Shown here in pieces: positions 54,794 to 64,000 of a stretch of DNA of 64,000 nt. The stretch is from an uncultured Flavobacteriaceae bacterium (lineage in GTDB: Bacteria; Bacteroidota; Bacteroidia; Flavobacteriales; Flavobacteriaceae). The notes beneath the pieces were generated by a model. That model made no database searches, was not told where the DNA came from, and worked only from the letters and a program-made list of their open reading frames with translations. The position numbers were made by a program, and so were the translations under genes. The stretch's first letter is position 1. Every line of letters begins with the position of its first letter. The DNA lies in the NCBI GenBank assembly GCA_947497145.1, contig CANMFQ010000007.1, positions 166,697-230,696 on the forward strand, read 5' to 3'.

Positions 54794-55558
54794 ATGGAGA
54801 ATAAAATTAGTTTAAAGCGTTTTATTGAAATTAGAAGAGAATTAGGTTATACGCAGGCAGAATTTGCGAGACTTTTGGGTATATCAAATACCACTGCAGA
54901 TATTGAGCGAGGTCGCACTAAAATATCAGGTAAGGTGGTGGTAACCTTGTTTAAGCAGTTTAAGATAAACCCACTTTGGTTGTTTGGTGAAAGTGACGAT
55001 AAAAAACTGGAAACTTCCAATACTAGTGTGATACCAAAGGTTGTAACGGTTGATTCTGCTGACCGTGAAAATATGGTATTGGTAAATGCAAAAGCCGCTG
55101 CCGGATATCCGCAGAATATACAAGACACTTCTTGGTATAAAGAATTACCCGCGTTTGATTTGCCATTGCCAGAATTTCGTAATGCTACCTATAGAGGTTT
55201 TCAGGTTGAAGGGGATAGTATGTTGCCTAATTTACGACCGGGAGAATGGGTGTTGGCTAAAGCGGTTGAAAATATTGATGACGTTAGCCCAAACAAAATG
55301 TATGTAGTTGTTTTGGAAGATGCTGTACTGGTAAAAAAAGTAATTAGAAAACCCAATTCTAACAATGTAACCTTGGTTTCTTTAAATGAAACTTATCCGC
55401 CGTATGAGATAAAGCCTTTTCAAATTCAAGAGCTTTGGCAGGTGAATAGTAAAATTACCTTTGGTGTTGATGCAACTACTGAAACAGGACTCTTAAAGCA
55501 ATTGCAAGCGTCTATGGAAGAGTTGAAAAGTCAGTTCAAGCAGCAGCAAGTGAGTTGA
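54794..55558 (+). CDS. LexA-like XRE/S24 self-cleaving repressor
   Basis: The 254-residue protein has an N-terminal XRE helix-turn-helix (~8-62, RRELGYTQAEFARLLGISNT) and a C-terminal S24 peptidase domain (~100-225). The autocleavage elements are intact: the Ala103-Gly104 scissile pair in AKAAAGYP, Ser142 in VEGDSMLPNLRPGEWV and Lys181/Lys182 in AVLVKKVIRKP. Such proteins repress their targets until RecA filaments stimulate cleavage. Many Bacteroidota lack classical LexA, so an XRE-S24 protein may fill that role; this is inference. A glutamine-rich coiled tail closes the protein. It is divergent from the radical SAM DNA repair gene. Confidence 0.9.
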   Translation: MENKISLKRFIEIRRELGYTQAEFARLLGISNTTADIERGRTKISGKVVVTLFKQFKINPLWLFGESDDKKLETSNTSVIPKVVTVDSADRENMVLVNAKAAAGYPQNIQDTSWYKELPAFDLPLPEFRNATYRGFQVEGDSMLPNLRPGEWVLAKAVENIDDVSPNKMYVVVLEDAVLVKKVIRKPNSNNVTLVSLNETYPPYEIKPFQIQELWQVNSKITFGVDATTETGLLKQLQASMEELKSQFKQQQVS

Positions 55559-55600
55559 TTTTTTTAAGTAATGTTGCGGCTGTGTTAGCAAGTGGTGCTT

Positions 55601-56029
55601 TTAAAAATCTTTTAACGTGTACAAACCGCTATCTCTCATGGTGAATCCAAGGCTTTTGTATAGCGTAATGGCTGGTTTACGATGATGTCCGCTAAATAAT
55701 AAGATTTCATCTAAACCCATTTGCTTCCCTTCAATTAAAATTTTTTCCATCAATTTTCTACCAATGCCTTTGCCGCGGTGAGCGGTATCAACCACAACAT
55801 CATCAATCATGCCTCTGTAACCCGATATTACTTTGTAGGTTGATAGTAAAGCCATGCCGATTAAAGTATCATCTATCAGGCAAATAACCACTAAAACATT
55901 ATTGTTGGGCTGTAAAATATCGTCTAATGGTTGTTGTTTGTTTGTAGCGTTTAGTTGCTGGTATAAGGTGTGTGCTTGGTTTTGTATAGCCTTAGTTAAG
56001 GTGTCACGTGTTAGAATTTTTAAAGTCAT
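55601..56029 (-). CDS. GNAT family N-acetyltransferase
   Basis: The 142-residue protein has the GNAT core GMIDDVVVDTAHRGKGIGRKLM, with the acetyl-CoA loop RGKGIG, and a C-terminal LFSGHHRKPAITLYKSLGFTMRDSGLY. The small size and the VVVDxxxRGKGIG pattern resemble glucosamine-6-phosphate N-acetyltransferase-like enzymes, but the substrate is unknown. It is convergent with the LexA-like gene and stands alone. Confidence 0.88.
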   Translation of the reverse strand: MTLKILTRDTLTKAIQNQAHTLYQQLNATNKQQPLDDILQPNNNVLVVICLIDDTLIGMALLSTYKVISGYRGMIDDVVVDTAHRGKGIGRKLMEKILIEGKQMGLDEILLFSGHHRKPAITLYKSLGFTMRDSGLYTLKDF

Positions 56030-56433
56030 AATCGCCTATTTTAATCTGCTTTTAAGTCTATTTTATTACTGATAAAATAGCTTGTTTTTATGTTTTGAGT
56101 ATGAATACGTAAATATAGTATGTTGTAATCGTCTTTTTACAACTAGTACTATTAATTTAACCTTAGCTGTTTATTATGAAGTTCAAATGCTTAATATGGG
56201 TTAAATATGGCGGTATAAACTATATTTGCATCCAAAATTAACTAGTGTTTGGTCAGAAATAGACGAGTTTTTACAGTTCGAATGCGTTATTTGATGGCTA
56301 TTTTGATACGCATAAGGAGGTCAAAAAATAAATAGAAAAGGTGCAAAAGAAACAAATTCACTTTTTGGGTATTACTAACCAAACACGAGGGATTAAGTTA
56401 CTACTAAATATCAATAAAATAATAAATCAATAG
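56030..56433. other. Intergenic region with a structured ychF leader
   Basis: 404 bp. From 56221 a -7 box (TATATTTG) starts what looks like a ~200-nt leader of ychF. Inside it GTGTTTGGT (56245-56253) is the exact complement of ACCAAACAC (56378-56386), ATGCGT (56282-56287) is the complement of ACGCAT (56308-56313), and AAGGAGG (56314-56320) is a textbook Shine-Dalgarno sequence with no start codon after it. No ORF of note. Confidence 0.45.
56221..56228 (+). promoter_or_regulatory. -7 promoter element upstream of ychF
   Basis: TATATTTG, an exact TAnnTTTG match, 206 nt before the ychF ATG, implying a long 5' leader if used. No -33 TTG at normal distance. Confidence 0.4.
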
Positions 56434-57528
56434 ATGAAAGCAGGTATCGTAGGATTGCCAAATGTTGGAAAATCCACTCTTTTTAATTGTTTGTCAAATG
56501 CAAAGGCACAGAGTGCTAATTTTCCTTTTTGTACCATAGAGCCCAATATAGGTGTGGTAAATGTACCAGACCCACGATTGGAAAAATTGGAGGAATTGGT
56601 AAAACCAGAGCGCGTTTTACCAGCGACTGTTGAGATTGTAGATATTGCGGGCTTGGTAAAAGGCGCAAGTAAAGGAGAAGGTTTAGGAAATCAATTTTTA
56701 GGAAACATACGAGAGACCGATGCTATTTTGCATGTGTTGCGTTGTTTTGATAATGATAATATTGTACATGTTGATGGCTCTGTAGACCCTATTCGTGACA
56801 AAGAGACCATTGATATGGAGTTGCAGTTGAAAGACCTAGAAACGGTTGAGAAGAAACTTGAAAAGGTAAAGCGTGCTGCTAAAACGGGGAATAAAGAAGC
56901 GCAGAAAGAAGAAGCTGTATTGCTAGCAATTAAAAACGGGCTAGAAGCAGGTGTTTCAGTTAGGGCTGTGGAAGTTTCTGATGAAGATAGATTAGAATAT
57001 GTACAACCGTTACAATTCATTACTGATAAGCCAGTGATGTATGTTTGTAATGTAGATGAAGATGCGGCTGTTTCGGGTAATGCGTATGTTGATAAGGTAA
57101 AAGCTGCTGTTGCACAAGAGAATGCTGAAGTTGTGGTTTTAGCTGTGGGTACTGAAGCAGATATTACCGAGCTAGAAACCTATGAAGAACGACAAATGTT
57201 TTTAGAAGATTTGGGTCTGTCAGAACCTGGTTCGGCAAAACTTATTCGAGGAGCATATAAATTATTGAATTTAGAAACCTATTTTACTGCCGGAGTGAAA
57301 GAGGTTCGCGCTTGGACAATTCCTATTGGCGCAACTGCGCCTCAAGCTGCTGGCGTTATCCATACTGATTTTGAAAAAGGGTTTATTAGAGCAGAGGTTA
57401 TTGGTTACGAAGATTATGTAACTTACGGTAGTGAAGCTAAGGTGAAAGAGGCAGGAAAAATGCGTGTTGAAGGAAAAGAATACGTGGTTAAAGATGGTGA
57501 TGTAATGCATTTTAGGTTTAATGTATAA
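56434..57528 (+). CDS. ychF: Ribosome-associated P-loop ATPase YchF/EngD
   Basis: The 364-residue protein has the Obg-like ATPase pattern: [20 protein letters not shown] (P-loop), [36 protein letters not shown] (G3 region), the altered G4 motif YVCNVDE that favours ATP over GTP, and the C-terminal TGS domain ([30 protein letters not shown]). It binds ribosomes and affects stress responses. Length and motifs are standard. Confidence 0.97.
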   Translation: MKAGIVGLPNVGKSTLFNCLSNAKAQSANFPFCTIEPNIGVVNVPDPRLEKLEELVKPERVLPATVEIVDIAGLVKGASKGEGLGNQFLGNIRETDAILHVLRCFDNDNIVHVDGSVDPIRDKETIDMELQLKDLETVEKKLEKVKRAAKTGNKEAQKEEAVLLAIKNGLEAGVSVRAVEVSDEDRLEYVQPLQFITDKPVMYVCNVDEDAAVSGNAYVDKVKAAVAQENAEVVVLAVGTEADITELETYEERQMFLEDLGLSEPGSAKLIRGAYKLLNLETYFTAGVKEVRAWTIPIGATAPQAAGVIHTDFEKGFIRAEVIGYEDYVTYGSEAKVKEAGKMRVEGKEYVVKDGDVMHFRFNV

Positions 57529-57954
57529 TTATGATGTATAACTTTAAATAAGTGATTTTAAAACACTGGTTATAAGTTTTTTAAATTAATTCCTACAATT
57601 TTTGTATAGCTGCTAAAAGCGTAGTATTTACATCATTTTTTTCTTTGCGTTTTGTACAGCAAGGCTTATAAATAAAAGGCGTCATAATTTTGAGTTTTCA
57701 AAGTATGGCGCCTTCTTTGTTGGGGTTTGTTTTGGGGTAAATACGATAGGTGTTGTTTGCGCTAAAATTATTGAAAGCTGTATTTTTACTCTTTTAAGCT
57801 GCTCAAAAGTTGAAATAATACAGGGTAAAAAGTGCTTTACAGCGACCTATCAACAAATACTTTTTGATTATTGTTAATTACTTTAACGCAAGAGGGTTTC
57901 ATTTTTTTTGAAGTAGCCCTATATTAGCGACACTTACATTGAAACCCCTTTTTT
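57529..57954. other. Intergenic region between ychF and parE
   Basis: 426 bp, no supportable gene. It contains the hairpin at 57676-57714 and, at 57920-57927, TATATTAG, one mismatch from the -7 consensus, 28 nt before the parE ATG. Confidence 0.45.
57676..57714 (+). terminator. Possible terminator after ychF
   Basis: AAGGCGTCATA (57676-57686) pairs with TATGGCGCCTT (57704-57714), 11 bp with one G-T pair and a 17-nt loop. The T-tract after it is weak (CTTTGTTG), so termination is uncertain. Confidence 0.45.
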
Positions 57955-59811
57955 ATGGCTAAAAATACCCAATATACAGAAGATAATATTCGTTCGCTAG
58001 ATTGGAAAGAGCATATTCGTATGCGCCCTGGTATGTATATTGGCAAACTCGGTGATGGTTCATCAGCCGATGATGGCGTTTATATTCTGTTAAAAGAAGT
58101 TATTGATAACTGTATCGATGAGTTTGTTATGGGCGCTGGGAAAACCATTGAAATACGTATTAAAGATGGTTTGGTAAAGGTGCGCGACTACGGACGAGGC
58201 ATTCCACTAGGTAAGGTGGTTGACGTGGTTTCTAAAATGAATACCGGTGGTAAATATGATTCTAGGGCATTTAAGAAATCTGTTGGACTAAATGGTGTTG
58301 GTACCAAAGCAGTAAATGCACTCTCTAGCTTTTTTGAAGTGCAATCAGCACGTGATAATCAAATAAAAACGGCAGAATTTAGTCAAGGAAACTTGGTTTC
58401 AGAAGATGGCCCTTTAGCTTCTTCACAACGAAAAGGCACAAAGGTCACCTTTAGACCTGATGAAACCATTTTTAAAAAATACAAATACCGTCCGGAGTAT
58501 GTAGAACGTATGTTGAAAAACTACGTTTACCTCAATCCGGGACTTACCATCGATTATAATGGTACAAAATACCATTCAGAAAATGGTTTGAAAGACCTGT
58601 TGGAGGATAATAACAATACTGAAGATTTCCTATATCCTGTTATTCATTTAAAGGGTGAGGATATTGAAATAGCTATAACCCATAGTAAAACCCAGTATAG
58701 CGAAGAATATCATTCGTTTGTAAATGGTCAAAATACAACACAAGGAGGTACGCATCAAACCGCATTTAGAGAGGCTATCGTAAAGACAGTAAGAGAGCAT
58801 TATGGTAAAAATTATGATGCTTCTGATATTCGAAAATCAATTATATCGGCAATTTCAATAAAAGTTATGGAGCCTGTTTTTGAAAGTCAGACCAAAACAA
58901 AGTTGGGGTCGACTGATATGGGAGGTGATTTGCCAACAGTACGTACCTATATCAATGATTTTGTTGGGCGTTATTTAGATAACTACTTGCATAAAAATAC
59001 CGATGTAGCCGAAGTATTGCAACGAAAAATAATGCAAGCTGAAAGAGAGCGAAAAGAGCTTTCGGGTATTCGAAAACTGGCAAAAGACCGCGCTAAAAAG
59101 GCGAGCTTACACAATAAAAAGCTACGTGATTGTAGGGTACATTTAGGAGATACAAAAAACGACAGAAGCTTAGAGAGTACCCTGTTTATTACAGAAGGTG
59201 ATTCGGCATCGGGGTCTATTACTAAATCAAGGGATGTAAATACGCAGGCTGTTTTTAGTCTTCGTGGTAAACCCTTGAATTCGTATGGCATGTCTAAAAA
59301 AATTGTATACGAGAACGAAGAATTTAATCTGTTGCAAGCAGCGCTTAATATAGAAGAGTCTATGGAAGACCTTCGGTATAATAATATTGTAATTGCTACT
59401 GATGCCGACGTTGATGGTATGCACATTCGCTTACTGTTAATTACCTTCTTTTTGCAGTTTTTTCCTGAGTTGATAAAAGAAAATCATTTATATATCTTAC
59501 AAACTCCTTTGTTTAGGGTGCGTAACAAAAAGGAAACCATATACTGTTACAGTGAAGAAGAGCGCCGAAATGCTATAGAAAAACTAACAGGTAAACCAGA
59601 AATTACCCGCTTTAAAGGTTTGGGAGAAATATCACCAGATGAATTTGTGCATTTTATAGGTCAAGATATTCGTTTAGAGCCTGTAATGCTTGATAAGGCC
59701 ATGTCTATCGAAGAATTGCTAAGTTTTTACATGGGTAAAAACACCCCAGACCGTCAAAAATTTATTATTGAAAACCTTAAGGTGGAGATTGATTTAATCG
59801 AAGAAATCTAA
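57955..59811 (+). CDS. parE: DNA topoisomerase IV subunit B
   Basis: The 618-residue protein has the GHKL ATPase domain ([51 protein letters not shown]), the transducer domain, and the TOPRIM domain with the acidic metal site TEGDSASGS and [12 protein letters not shown]. It drives strand passage with parC to decatenate chromosomes. At 618 residues it lacks the insert seen in E. coli GyrB. The parC gene follows after 49 bp, which supports ParE over GyrB. Confidence 0.93.
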   Translation: MAKNTQYTEDNIRSLDWKEHIRMRPGMYIGKLGDGSSADDGVYILLKEVIDNCIDEFVMGAGKTIEIRIKDGLVKVRDYGRGIPLGKVVDVVSKMNTGGKYDSRAFKKSVGLNGVGTKAVNALSSFFEVQSARDNQIKTAEFSQGNLVSEDGPLASSQRKGTKVTFRPDETIFKKYKYRPEYVERMLKNYVYLNPGLTIDYNGTKYHSENGLKDLLEDNNNTEDFLYPVIHLKGEDIEIAITHSKTQYSEEYHSFVNGQNTTQGGTHQTAFREAIVKTVREHYGKNYDASDIRKSIISAISIKVMEPVFESQTKTKLGSTDMGGDLPTVRTYINDFVGRYLDNYLHKNTDVAEVLQRKIMQAERERKELSGIRKLAKDRAKKASLHNKKLRDCRVHLGDTKNDRSLESTLFITEGDSASGSITKSRDVNTQAVFSLRGKPLNSYGMSKKIVYENEEFNLLQAALNIEESMEDLRYNNIVIATDADVDGMHIRLLLITFFLQFFPELIKENHLYILQTPLFRVRNKKETIYCYSEEERRNAIEKLTGKPEITRFKGLGEISPDEFVHFIGQDIRLEPVMLDKAMSIEELLSFYMGKNTPDRQKFIIENLKVEIDLIEEI

Positions 59812-59860
59812 AACAAATTGAACCAGAATTACAAACTAATAAAAAGGCAGTAAAACCTGT

Positions 59861-62629
59861 ATGGAAGAGAACGATGAAGAATTGAATCTACCTGCTGATG
59901 ACGCATCAGGTTTATCAGCTAACGAGCCTGATGAAAACGCAGACCAATCTCATGACGAAGATGGTAATGTTGTGGATAACGACGACGCTAATAATGTAGA
60001 AGATGATGCGTTAACTAAGGTTACTGGCATGTACAAGGACTGGTTTCTTGATTATGCATCCTATGTTATTTTAGAACGTGCGGTACCAGCAATTGAAGAT
60101 GGCTTTAAGCCTGTGCAACGCCGTATCATGCATGCCTTAAAGGAGCTTGATGATGGTAGGTACAACAAAGTAGCAAACGTAGTAGGTCATACGATGCAAT
60201 ATCACCCGCATGGAGATGCGAGTATTGCCGATGCTATGGTGCAAATGGGGCAGAAAGATTTGCTGATTGATACCCAAGGAAACTGGGGTAATATCCTTAC
60301 AGGTGATAGAGCAGCGGCTTCAAGGTATATTGAAGCACGACTTTCAAAATTTGCATTAGATGTAGTTTTTAGTCCAAAAATCACCGAATGGCAACAATCG
60401 TATGATGGCAGAAAAAAAGAGCCTGTAAACCTGCCGGTGAAATTTCCGTTGTTGTTGGCGCAGGGTGCAGAGGGTATTGCTGTGGGGCTTTCAACTAAGG
60501 TGCTACCACATAACTTTATAGAGCTGATTGATGCTTCTATAAAACATTTAAAAGGACAGCGATTTAAGCTTTTTCCTGATTTTCCTACTGCGGGTATTAT
60601 AGATGTTACCAACTATAATGATGGCCTCAGAGGGGGTAAAGTTCGTGTACGTGCTCGTATCGCTACATTAAATAAGAACACGCTGGTTATTAATGATATA
60701 CCGTATAGTACTAACACCTCTTCTTTAATAGATTCTATCTTAAAAGCAAACGAAAAAGGAAAGATAAAAGTTAAGAAAATAGAGGATAATACCGCTGCCG
60801 AAGTTGAGATTTTAATTCATCTTCCTTCGGGAATATCGCCCGATAAAACTATTGATGCGCTTTATGCTTTTACGGCCTGCGAATCATCGATTTCTCCATT
60901 AGGTTGTATTATTGAAGACAATAAGCCGCTGTTTATTGGAGTAACAGAAATGCTTAAGCGTTCTACAGACTCTACAGTAGATTTATTGCGTCAGGAGTTG
61001 GAAATTCAGCTGGCAGACTTGGAAGCACAATGGCATTTTGCCTCCTTGGAGCGTATCTTTATTGAAAATCGTATCTATCGTGATATCGAAGAAGAAGAAA
61101 CTTGGGAAGGCGTTATCGCTGCTATTGATAAGGGGCTAAAACCACATACCAAGCACCTAAAAAGAGCGGTAACCGAAGAAGATATTGTGCGTTTAACAGA
61201 AATACGCATCAAACGTATTTCTAAATTTGATATTGATAAGGCACAGCAGTACCTTGATAATTTAGAAGAAAAAATAGCGGAGGTAAAGCATCATCTGGCT
61301 CATCTTATTGATTTTGCTATAGCCTATTTTAAGCGTCTTAAAGACACCTATGGTGCTGGGCGTGAGCGAAAGTCTGAAATTCGCATTTTTGATGATATTG
61401 AAGCTACAAAAGTGGTGATGCGCAACACAAAACTCTATGTGAATAGGGAAGAAGGCTTTATTGGTACCTCATTGCGTAGAGATGAATATGTTGCCGATTG
61501 CGCTGATATTGATGATGTTATTGTGTTTACCAAAGATGGTAATATGATGGTGACCAAGGTAGATTCAAAGACCTTTATTGGTAAAAACATCATTCATGTA
61601 GCTATTTTTAAGAAAAAAGACAGTCGCACCATTTATAATATGATTTATAAAGACGGAAAGGGTGGACCAAGTTATATAAAACGATTTAATGTTACCAGTA
61701 TCACCAGAGATCGATTATACCCTATGGGCTCAGGAAAAGCCGGTACTGAGGTGCTTTATTTTTCGGCAAACCCAAATGGAGAAGCAGAAGTCATTACGGT
61801 TTTATTGCGTCAGGTAGGGAGTATTAAAAAATTGAAGTGGGATATTGATTTTGCTGATGTACGCATTAAAGGGAGAGGCTCTAAAGGAAATATAGTGACC
61901 AAATATTCAGTGAAACGCATTGAACTGAAAGAAAAAGGAGTATCTACCTTAAAACCACGAAAAATATGGTTTGATGAAGTGGTACGCCGTTTAAATGTTG
62001 ATGGAAGAGGGGAGTTGCTAGGAGAATTTAGAGGTGATGATTTATTACTTATAGCTACACAAAAAGGAACGATAAAAACCATTTTACCTACCTTAACTAC
62101 GCATTTTGAAGAAGATATGATAGTTTTAGAAAAATGGAATCCGCTAAAACCCATATCAGCAGTTTATTTTGATGGAGAAAAAGAAAGGTATTATGTAAAG
62201 CGTTTTCTTATTGAAAATGAAAATAAAGAAGAAGTTTTTATAACAGAACATCCAAAAACAGTGTTGGAGTTGGTATCTACCGATTGGCGCCCTGTTATTG
62301 AAATTGAATTTTATAAGCCAAGAGGTAAAGAGGCTAAACCAAATCAAGAAGTTAGTTTAGAAGATTTTATTGCCATTAAAGGTATAAAAGCCCTAGGAAA
62401 TCAACTTACTTCTGAAAAAGTAAAGCATATTAATGTTTTAGAACCTTTGCCTTATGAAGAGCCTGAGAAACCTGAAACCAATGCTATTGAGGTTGTTGAT
62501 GAAGAAAAAGTTGAGGGAAGTTCGCAAAAAACTGCTTCAAGTACAACTGAGACTAAACCGCCTTCGGAAGATAATACAGATATTCCGCCTCCAAAGCTTG
62601 ATGATGAAGGACAAATAACCCTTTTTTAG
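59861..62629 (+). CDS. parC: DNA topoisomerase IV subunit A
   Basis: The 922-residue protein has an acidic N-terminal extension (~1-50), the breakage-reunion domain with GFKPVQRRIMHAL, YHPHGDASIADAM, and the active-site Tyr156 in RAAASRYIEARLS, a coiled-coil tower, and a C-terminal beta-pinwheel region (DVRIKGRGSKGNIVTKYSVK, the GyrA-box-like position). An acidic, low-complexity tail closes the protein. It cuts and rejoins DNA as the partner of ParE directly upstream. Both acidic ends are more extended than in E. coli ParC (752 residues); similar extensions occur in Bacteroidota. Confidence 0.92.
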   Translation: MEENDEELNLPADDASGLSANEPDENADQSHDEDGNVVDNDDANNVEDDALTKVTGMYKDWFLDYASYVILERAVPAIEDGFKPVQRRIMHALKELDDGRYNKVANVVGHTMQYHPHGDASIADAMVQMGQKDLLIDTQGNWGNILTGDRAAASRYIEARLSKFALDVVFSPKITEWQQSYDGRKKEPVNLPVKFPLLLAQGAEGIAVGLSTKVLPHNFIELIDASIKHLKGQRFKLFPDFPTAGIIDVTNYNDGLRGGKVRVRARIATLNKNTLVINDIPYSTNTSSLIDSILKANEKGKIKVKKIEDNTAAEVEILIHLPSGISPDKTIDALYAFTACESSISPLGCIIEDNKPLFIGVTEMLKRSTDSTVDLLRQELEIQLADLEAQWHFASLERIFIENRIYRDIEEEETWEGVIAAIDKGLKPHTKHLKRAVTEEDIVRLTEIRIKRISKFDIDKAQQYLDNLEEKIAEVKHHLAHLIDFAIAYFKRLKDTYGAGRERKSEIRIFDDIEATKVVMRNTKLYVNREEGFIGTSLRRDEYVADCADIDDVIVFTKDGNMMVTKVDSKTFIGKNIIHVAIFKKKDSRTIYNMIYKDGKGGPSYIKRFNVTSITRDRLYPMGSGKAGTEVLYFSANPNGEAEVITVLLRQVGSIKKLKWDIDFADVRIKGRGSKGNIVTKYSVKRIELKEKGVSTLKPRKIWFDEVVRRLNVDGRGELLGEFRGDDLLLIATQKGTIKTILPTLTTHFEEDMIVLEKWNPLKPISAVYFDGEKERYYVKRFLIENENKEEVFITEHPKTVLELVSTDWRPVIEIEFYKPRGKEAKPNQEVSLEDFIAIKGIKALGNQLTSEKVKHINVLEPLPYEEPEKPETNAIEVVDEEKVEGSSQKTASSTTETKPPSEDNTDIPPPKLDDEGQITLF

Positions 62630-62683
62630 AGATTTTTACACAAAATCATTACGAATTGATGATTTAAGATGTTGTATATACTA

Positions 62684-62712
62684 TTGTTTGGTATTGAATA
62701 TACTTATATTTG
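62684..62712 (+). promoter_or_regulatory. Promoter of the fatty acid hydroxylase gene
   Basis: TTG (62684-62686), 18 nt, TATATTTG (62705-62712), full consensus, with the ATG 21 nt further on. Confidence 0.6.
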
Positions 62713-62732
62713 AAAAAAAAATTATTGATTGA

Positions 62733-63689
62733 ATGGATTTAACAAACCCTCTTATCTACGGAGTACCTTGTTTTATAGCGTTTATTTTACTTGAAATCAC
62801 CTATAGCCATACCCATGGAGATGACGATTTATATGTTTGGAAAGACCTGATGGCCAGCGGCGCAATGGGAGTTGGGTCGGCAATTTTAGGTCCTTTAATA
62901 AAGGTAACAGTACTAATCGTTGTTTTTAATTTTACTTATGAACTGTTTAACCCTATGGTCGATGGTGTACGCACCAATATTATGGGCTATAAGTCATTTG
63001 GTTACGAATGGTACATTTTTGTGTTATGCCAATTGGCAGATGATTTCACCTATTATTGGTTTCATCGTGCTAATCATGAAATTCGCATTCTTTGGGCTGC
63101 ACATATTGTACACCACTCGTCAGAGCATTTTAATTTAGGTACCGCCATTAGAAATGGATGGTTTACTTTGTTGTACAAGCCTTTCTTTTATATGTGGATG
63201 CCAGCTATAGGTTTTCCTGTAGAAGTGGTGATTTTTGCGTTGGCGATAGAATCTTTTTGGCAGTTTCAATTGCATTCTAAGTACGTACCTAAGATGGGGT
63301 GGGTCGAAAAAATATTCAATACCCATACCATGCATCAAGTACACCACTCGCAAAACGTAGAATATCTAGATAAAAACCATGGTGGATTTCTAAATATTTT
63401 TGACAAAATATTTGGCACTTGGAAAGAGCTAGATGATGATATAGAAGTAAAATTTGGAGTTATTCATGCGCCCAAATCATACAATCCTTTGGTAATTCTC
63501 ACCCATGAATTTAAAGATATATGGAATGACACCAAAAAATCTCCAAAGTTATCGCATAAGCTGATGTATATTTTTGGCCCTCCGGGTTGGAGCCATGACG
63601 GTAGTACACTAACGGTAAAGCAACAGCAACGCTTATTTAAAAAGCAACGTGCTCAAAATCCCGAAGCGGCTTTTAGTAGACCTAATTAA
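62733..63689 (+). CDS. Sterol desaturase/fatty acid hydroxylase family membrane protein
   Basis: The 318-residue protein has several membrane helices and the eight-His di-iron pattern of the family: WFHRANHEIRILWAAHIVHHSSEHFN (HRxxH and HxxHH) in the middle, and HTMHQVHHSQN later. Enzymes of this family use O2 to hydroxylate or desaturate lipids in the inner membrane. The substrate is unknown; hydroxylated fatty acids, ornithine lipids, sphingolipids or carotenoids are all possible in this phylum. It has its own consensus promoter after parC. Confidence 0.9.
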   Translation: MDLTNPLIYGVPCFIAFILLEITYSHTHGDDDLYVWKDLMASGAMGVGSAILGPLIKVTVLIVVFNFTYELFNPMVDGVRTNIMGYKSFGYEWYIFVLCQLADDFTYYWFHRANHEIRILWAAHIVHHSSEHFNLGTAIRNGWFTLLYKPFFYMWMPAIGFPVEVVIFALAIESFWQFQLHSKYVPKMGWVEKIFNTHTMHQVHHSQNVEYLDKNHGGFLNIFDKIFGTWKELDDDIEVKFGVIHAPKSYNPLVILTHEFKDIWNDTKKSPKLSHKLMYIFGPPGWSHDGSTLTVKQQQRLFKKQRAQNPEAAFSRPN

Positions 63690-64000
63690 GTCAAAGCGAA
63701 CTATCTTCAGGTCTTGGTTGGGTAATAAAAAACTATTTTCACCATCAGTTTGGGCAAGTAACCACCCGCCATTAAAGCACCGTAAGTGCTCGTATTGTAA
63801 GCATGGGAGTATGTGCTGTTACTATATTTGATAGTCGTGAATCACCTAAAATATGGTTAAAACGATTAAAACAGCATGCCCCAAACACAACGCCTTAAAA
63901 AGCGTAAGAGCTTACCTATGCCTAAAAATTAAAAAAAGGACAAAAAAGAGCTGCTTAACGAAACAAATTGCCACAATGGCGACCCAAAATAAGAAGAAAC
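63690..64000. other. Downstream region at window edge
   Basis: 311 bp without a supportable gene. A TATATTTG octamer (63823-63830) could be a plus-strand -7 box, and an ATG at 63976 opens a frame that runs out of the window (eight codons visible), which may be the start of the next gene. A short open frame from 63649 has cysteine pairs but no family resemblance. Confidence 0.35.

Noticed and set aside
56314..56320. AAGGAGG as ribosome site of a small hidden gene
   Set aside because: No ATG, GTG or TTG with a following open frame occurs at usable distance; kept only as an oddity of the leader.
63649..63831. 60-codon frame with two Cys pairs after the hydroxylase gene
   Set aside because: It begins inside the hydroxylase gene, the Cys spacing matches no zinc or iron-sulfur family I know, and codon use looks random.

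Overview
The window is chromosomal DNA from a Bacteroidota bacterium, most likely a marine member of the Flavobacteriaceae. The evidence is AT-rich sequence, paired SusC/SusD genes, TonB-dependent receptors with CarboxypepD_reg domains, a monomeric isocitrate dehydrogenase, DUF2461/DUF4249/DUF6095 proteins, the gene order thioesterase-dnaA-phosphatase-methylase, and promoters of the Bacteroidota type (TTG, about 18-19 nt, TAnnTTTG) with almost no Shine-Dalgarno sequences. I saw no tRNA, rRNA, transposase, phage gene or CRISPR array. Nearly all of the window is intact coding sequence.

Layout. 1-10 kb: end of a TlpA-like protein, DUF2461, bestrophin-like channel, DUF6095, glycerate kinase, a TonB receptor/DUF4249 pair and icd. 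10-24 kb: a propeller-like TIG lipoprotein, an LTA-synthase-like transferase, then housekeeping genes (rplS, trmD, an extended GAPDH, an HtrA protease, the dapF-GNAT-mltG operon and a lysozyme-like exported protein). 23-26.5 kb: RsmI-like methylase, low-molecular-weight phosphatase, dnaA and a thioesterase. 26.6-40.4 kb: an accessory nutrient-uptake locus with a GH5 lipoprotein, a giant AraC-type sensor/regulator, SusC, SusD, a phosphodiesterase-alkaline phosphatase fusion and a purple-acid-type phosphatase. 40.5-51.4 kb: a MuiA-like protein with an inserted TonB plug, a TPR-CPBP protease fusion, DCC protein, OmpA lipoprotein, glycosyltransferase, HsdR_N protein, holA, DoxX, and a kinase/class III aminotransferase fusion. 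51.7-64 kb: a Tudor-like unknown, a radical-SAM/DUF4130 DNA repair pair divergent from a LexA-like repressor, a GNAT enzyme, ychF, parE-parC and a sterol-desaturase-type hydroxylase.

The most unusual part is 26.6-40.4 kb. It looks like a polysaccharide-utilisation locus, but its two tail enzymes are a phosphodiesterase-phosphatase fusion and a metallophosphatase, suggesting uptake of a phosphorylated organic substrate. Its regulator has the architecture of a hybrid two-component system, yet every phosphorelay residue I checked is substituted: the acceptor His, the ATP-lid glycines, the receiver Asp and the receiver Lys. It may signal by conformation alone. Other notable items are three tandem palindromes between the DNA repair gene and the LexA-like repressor, an identical 15-bp palindrome at the same distance from the -7 boxes of icd and of the TIG lipoprotein, and the MuiA/TonB-plug chimera.

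All functional names rest on reading the protein sequences and recalling family motifs; no database search was run.
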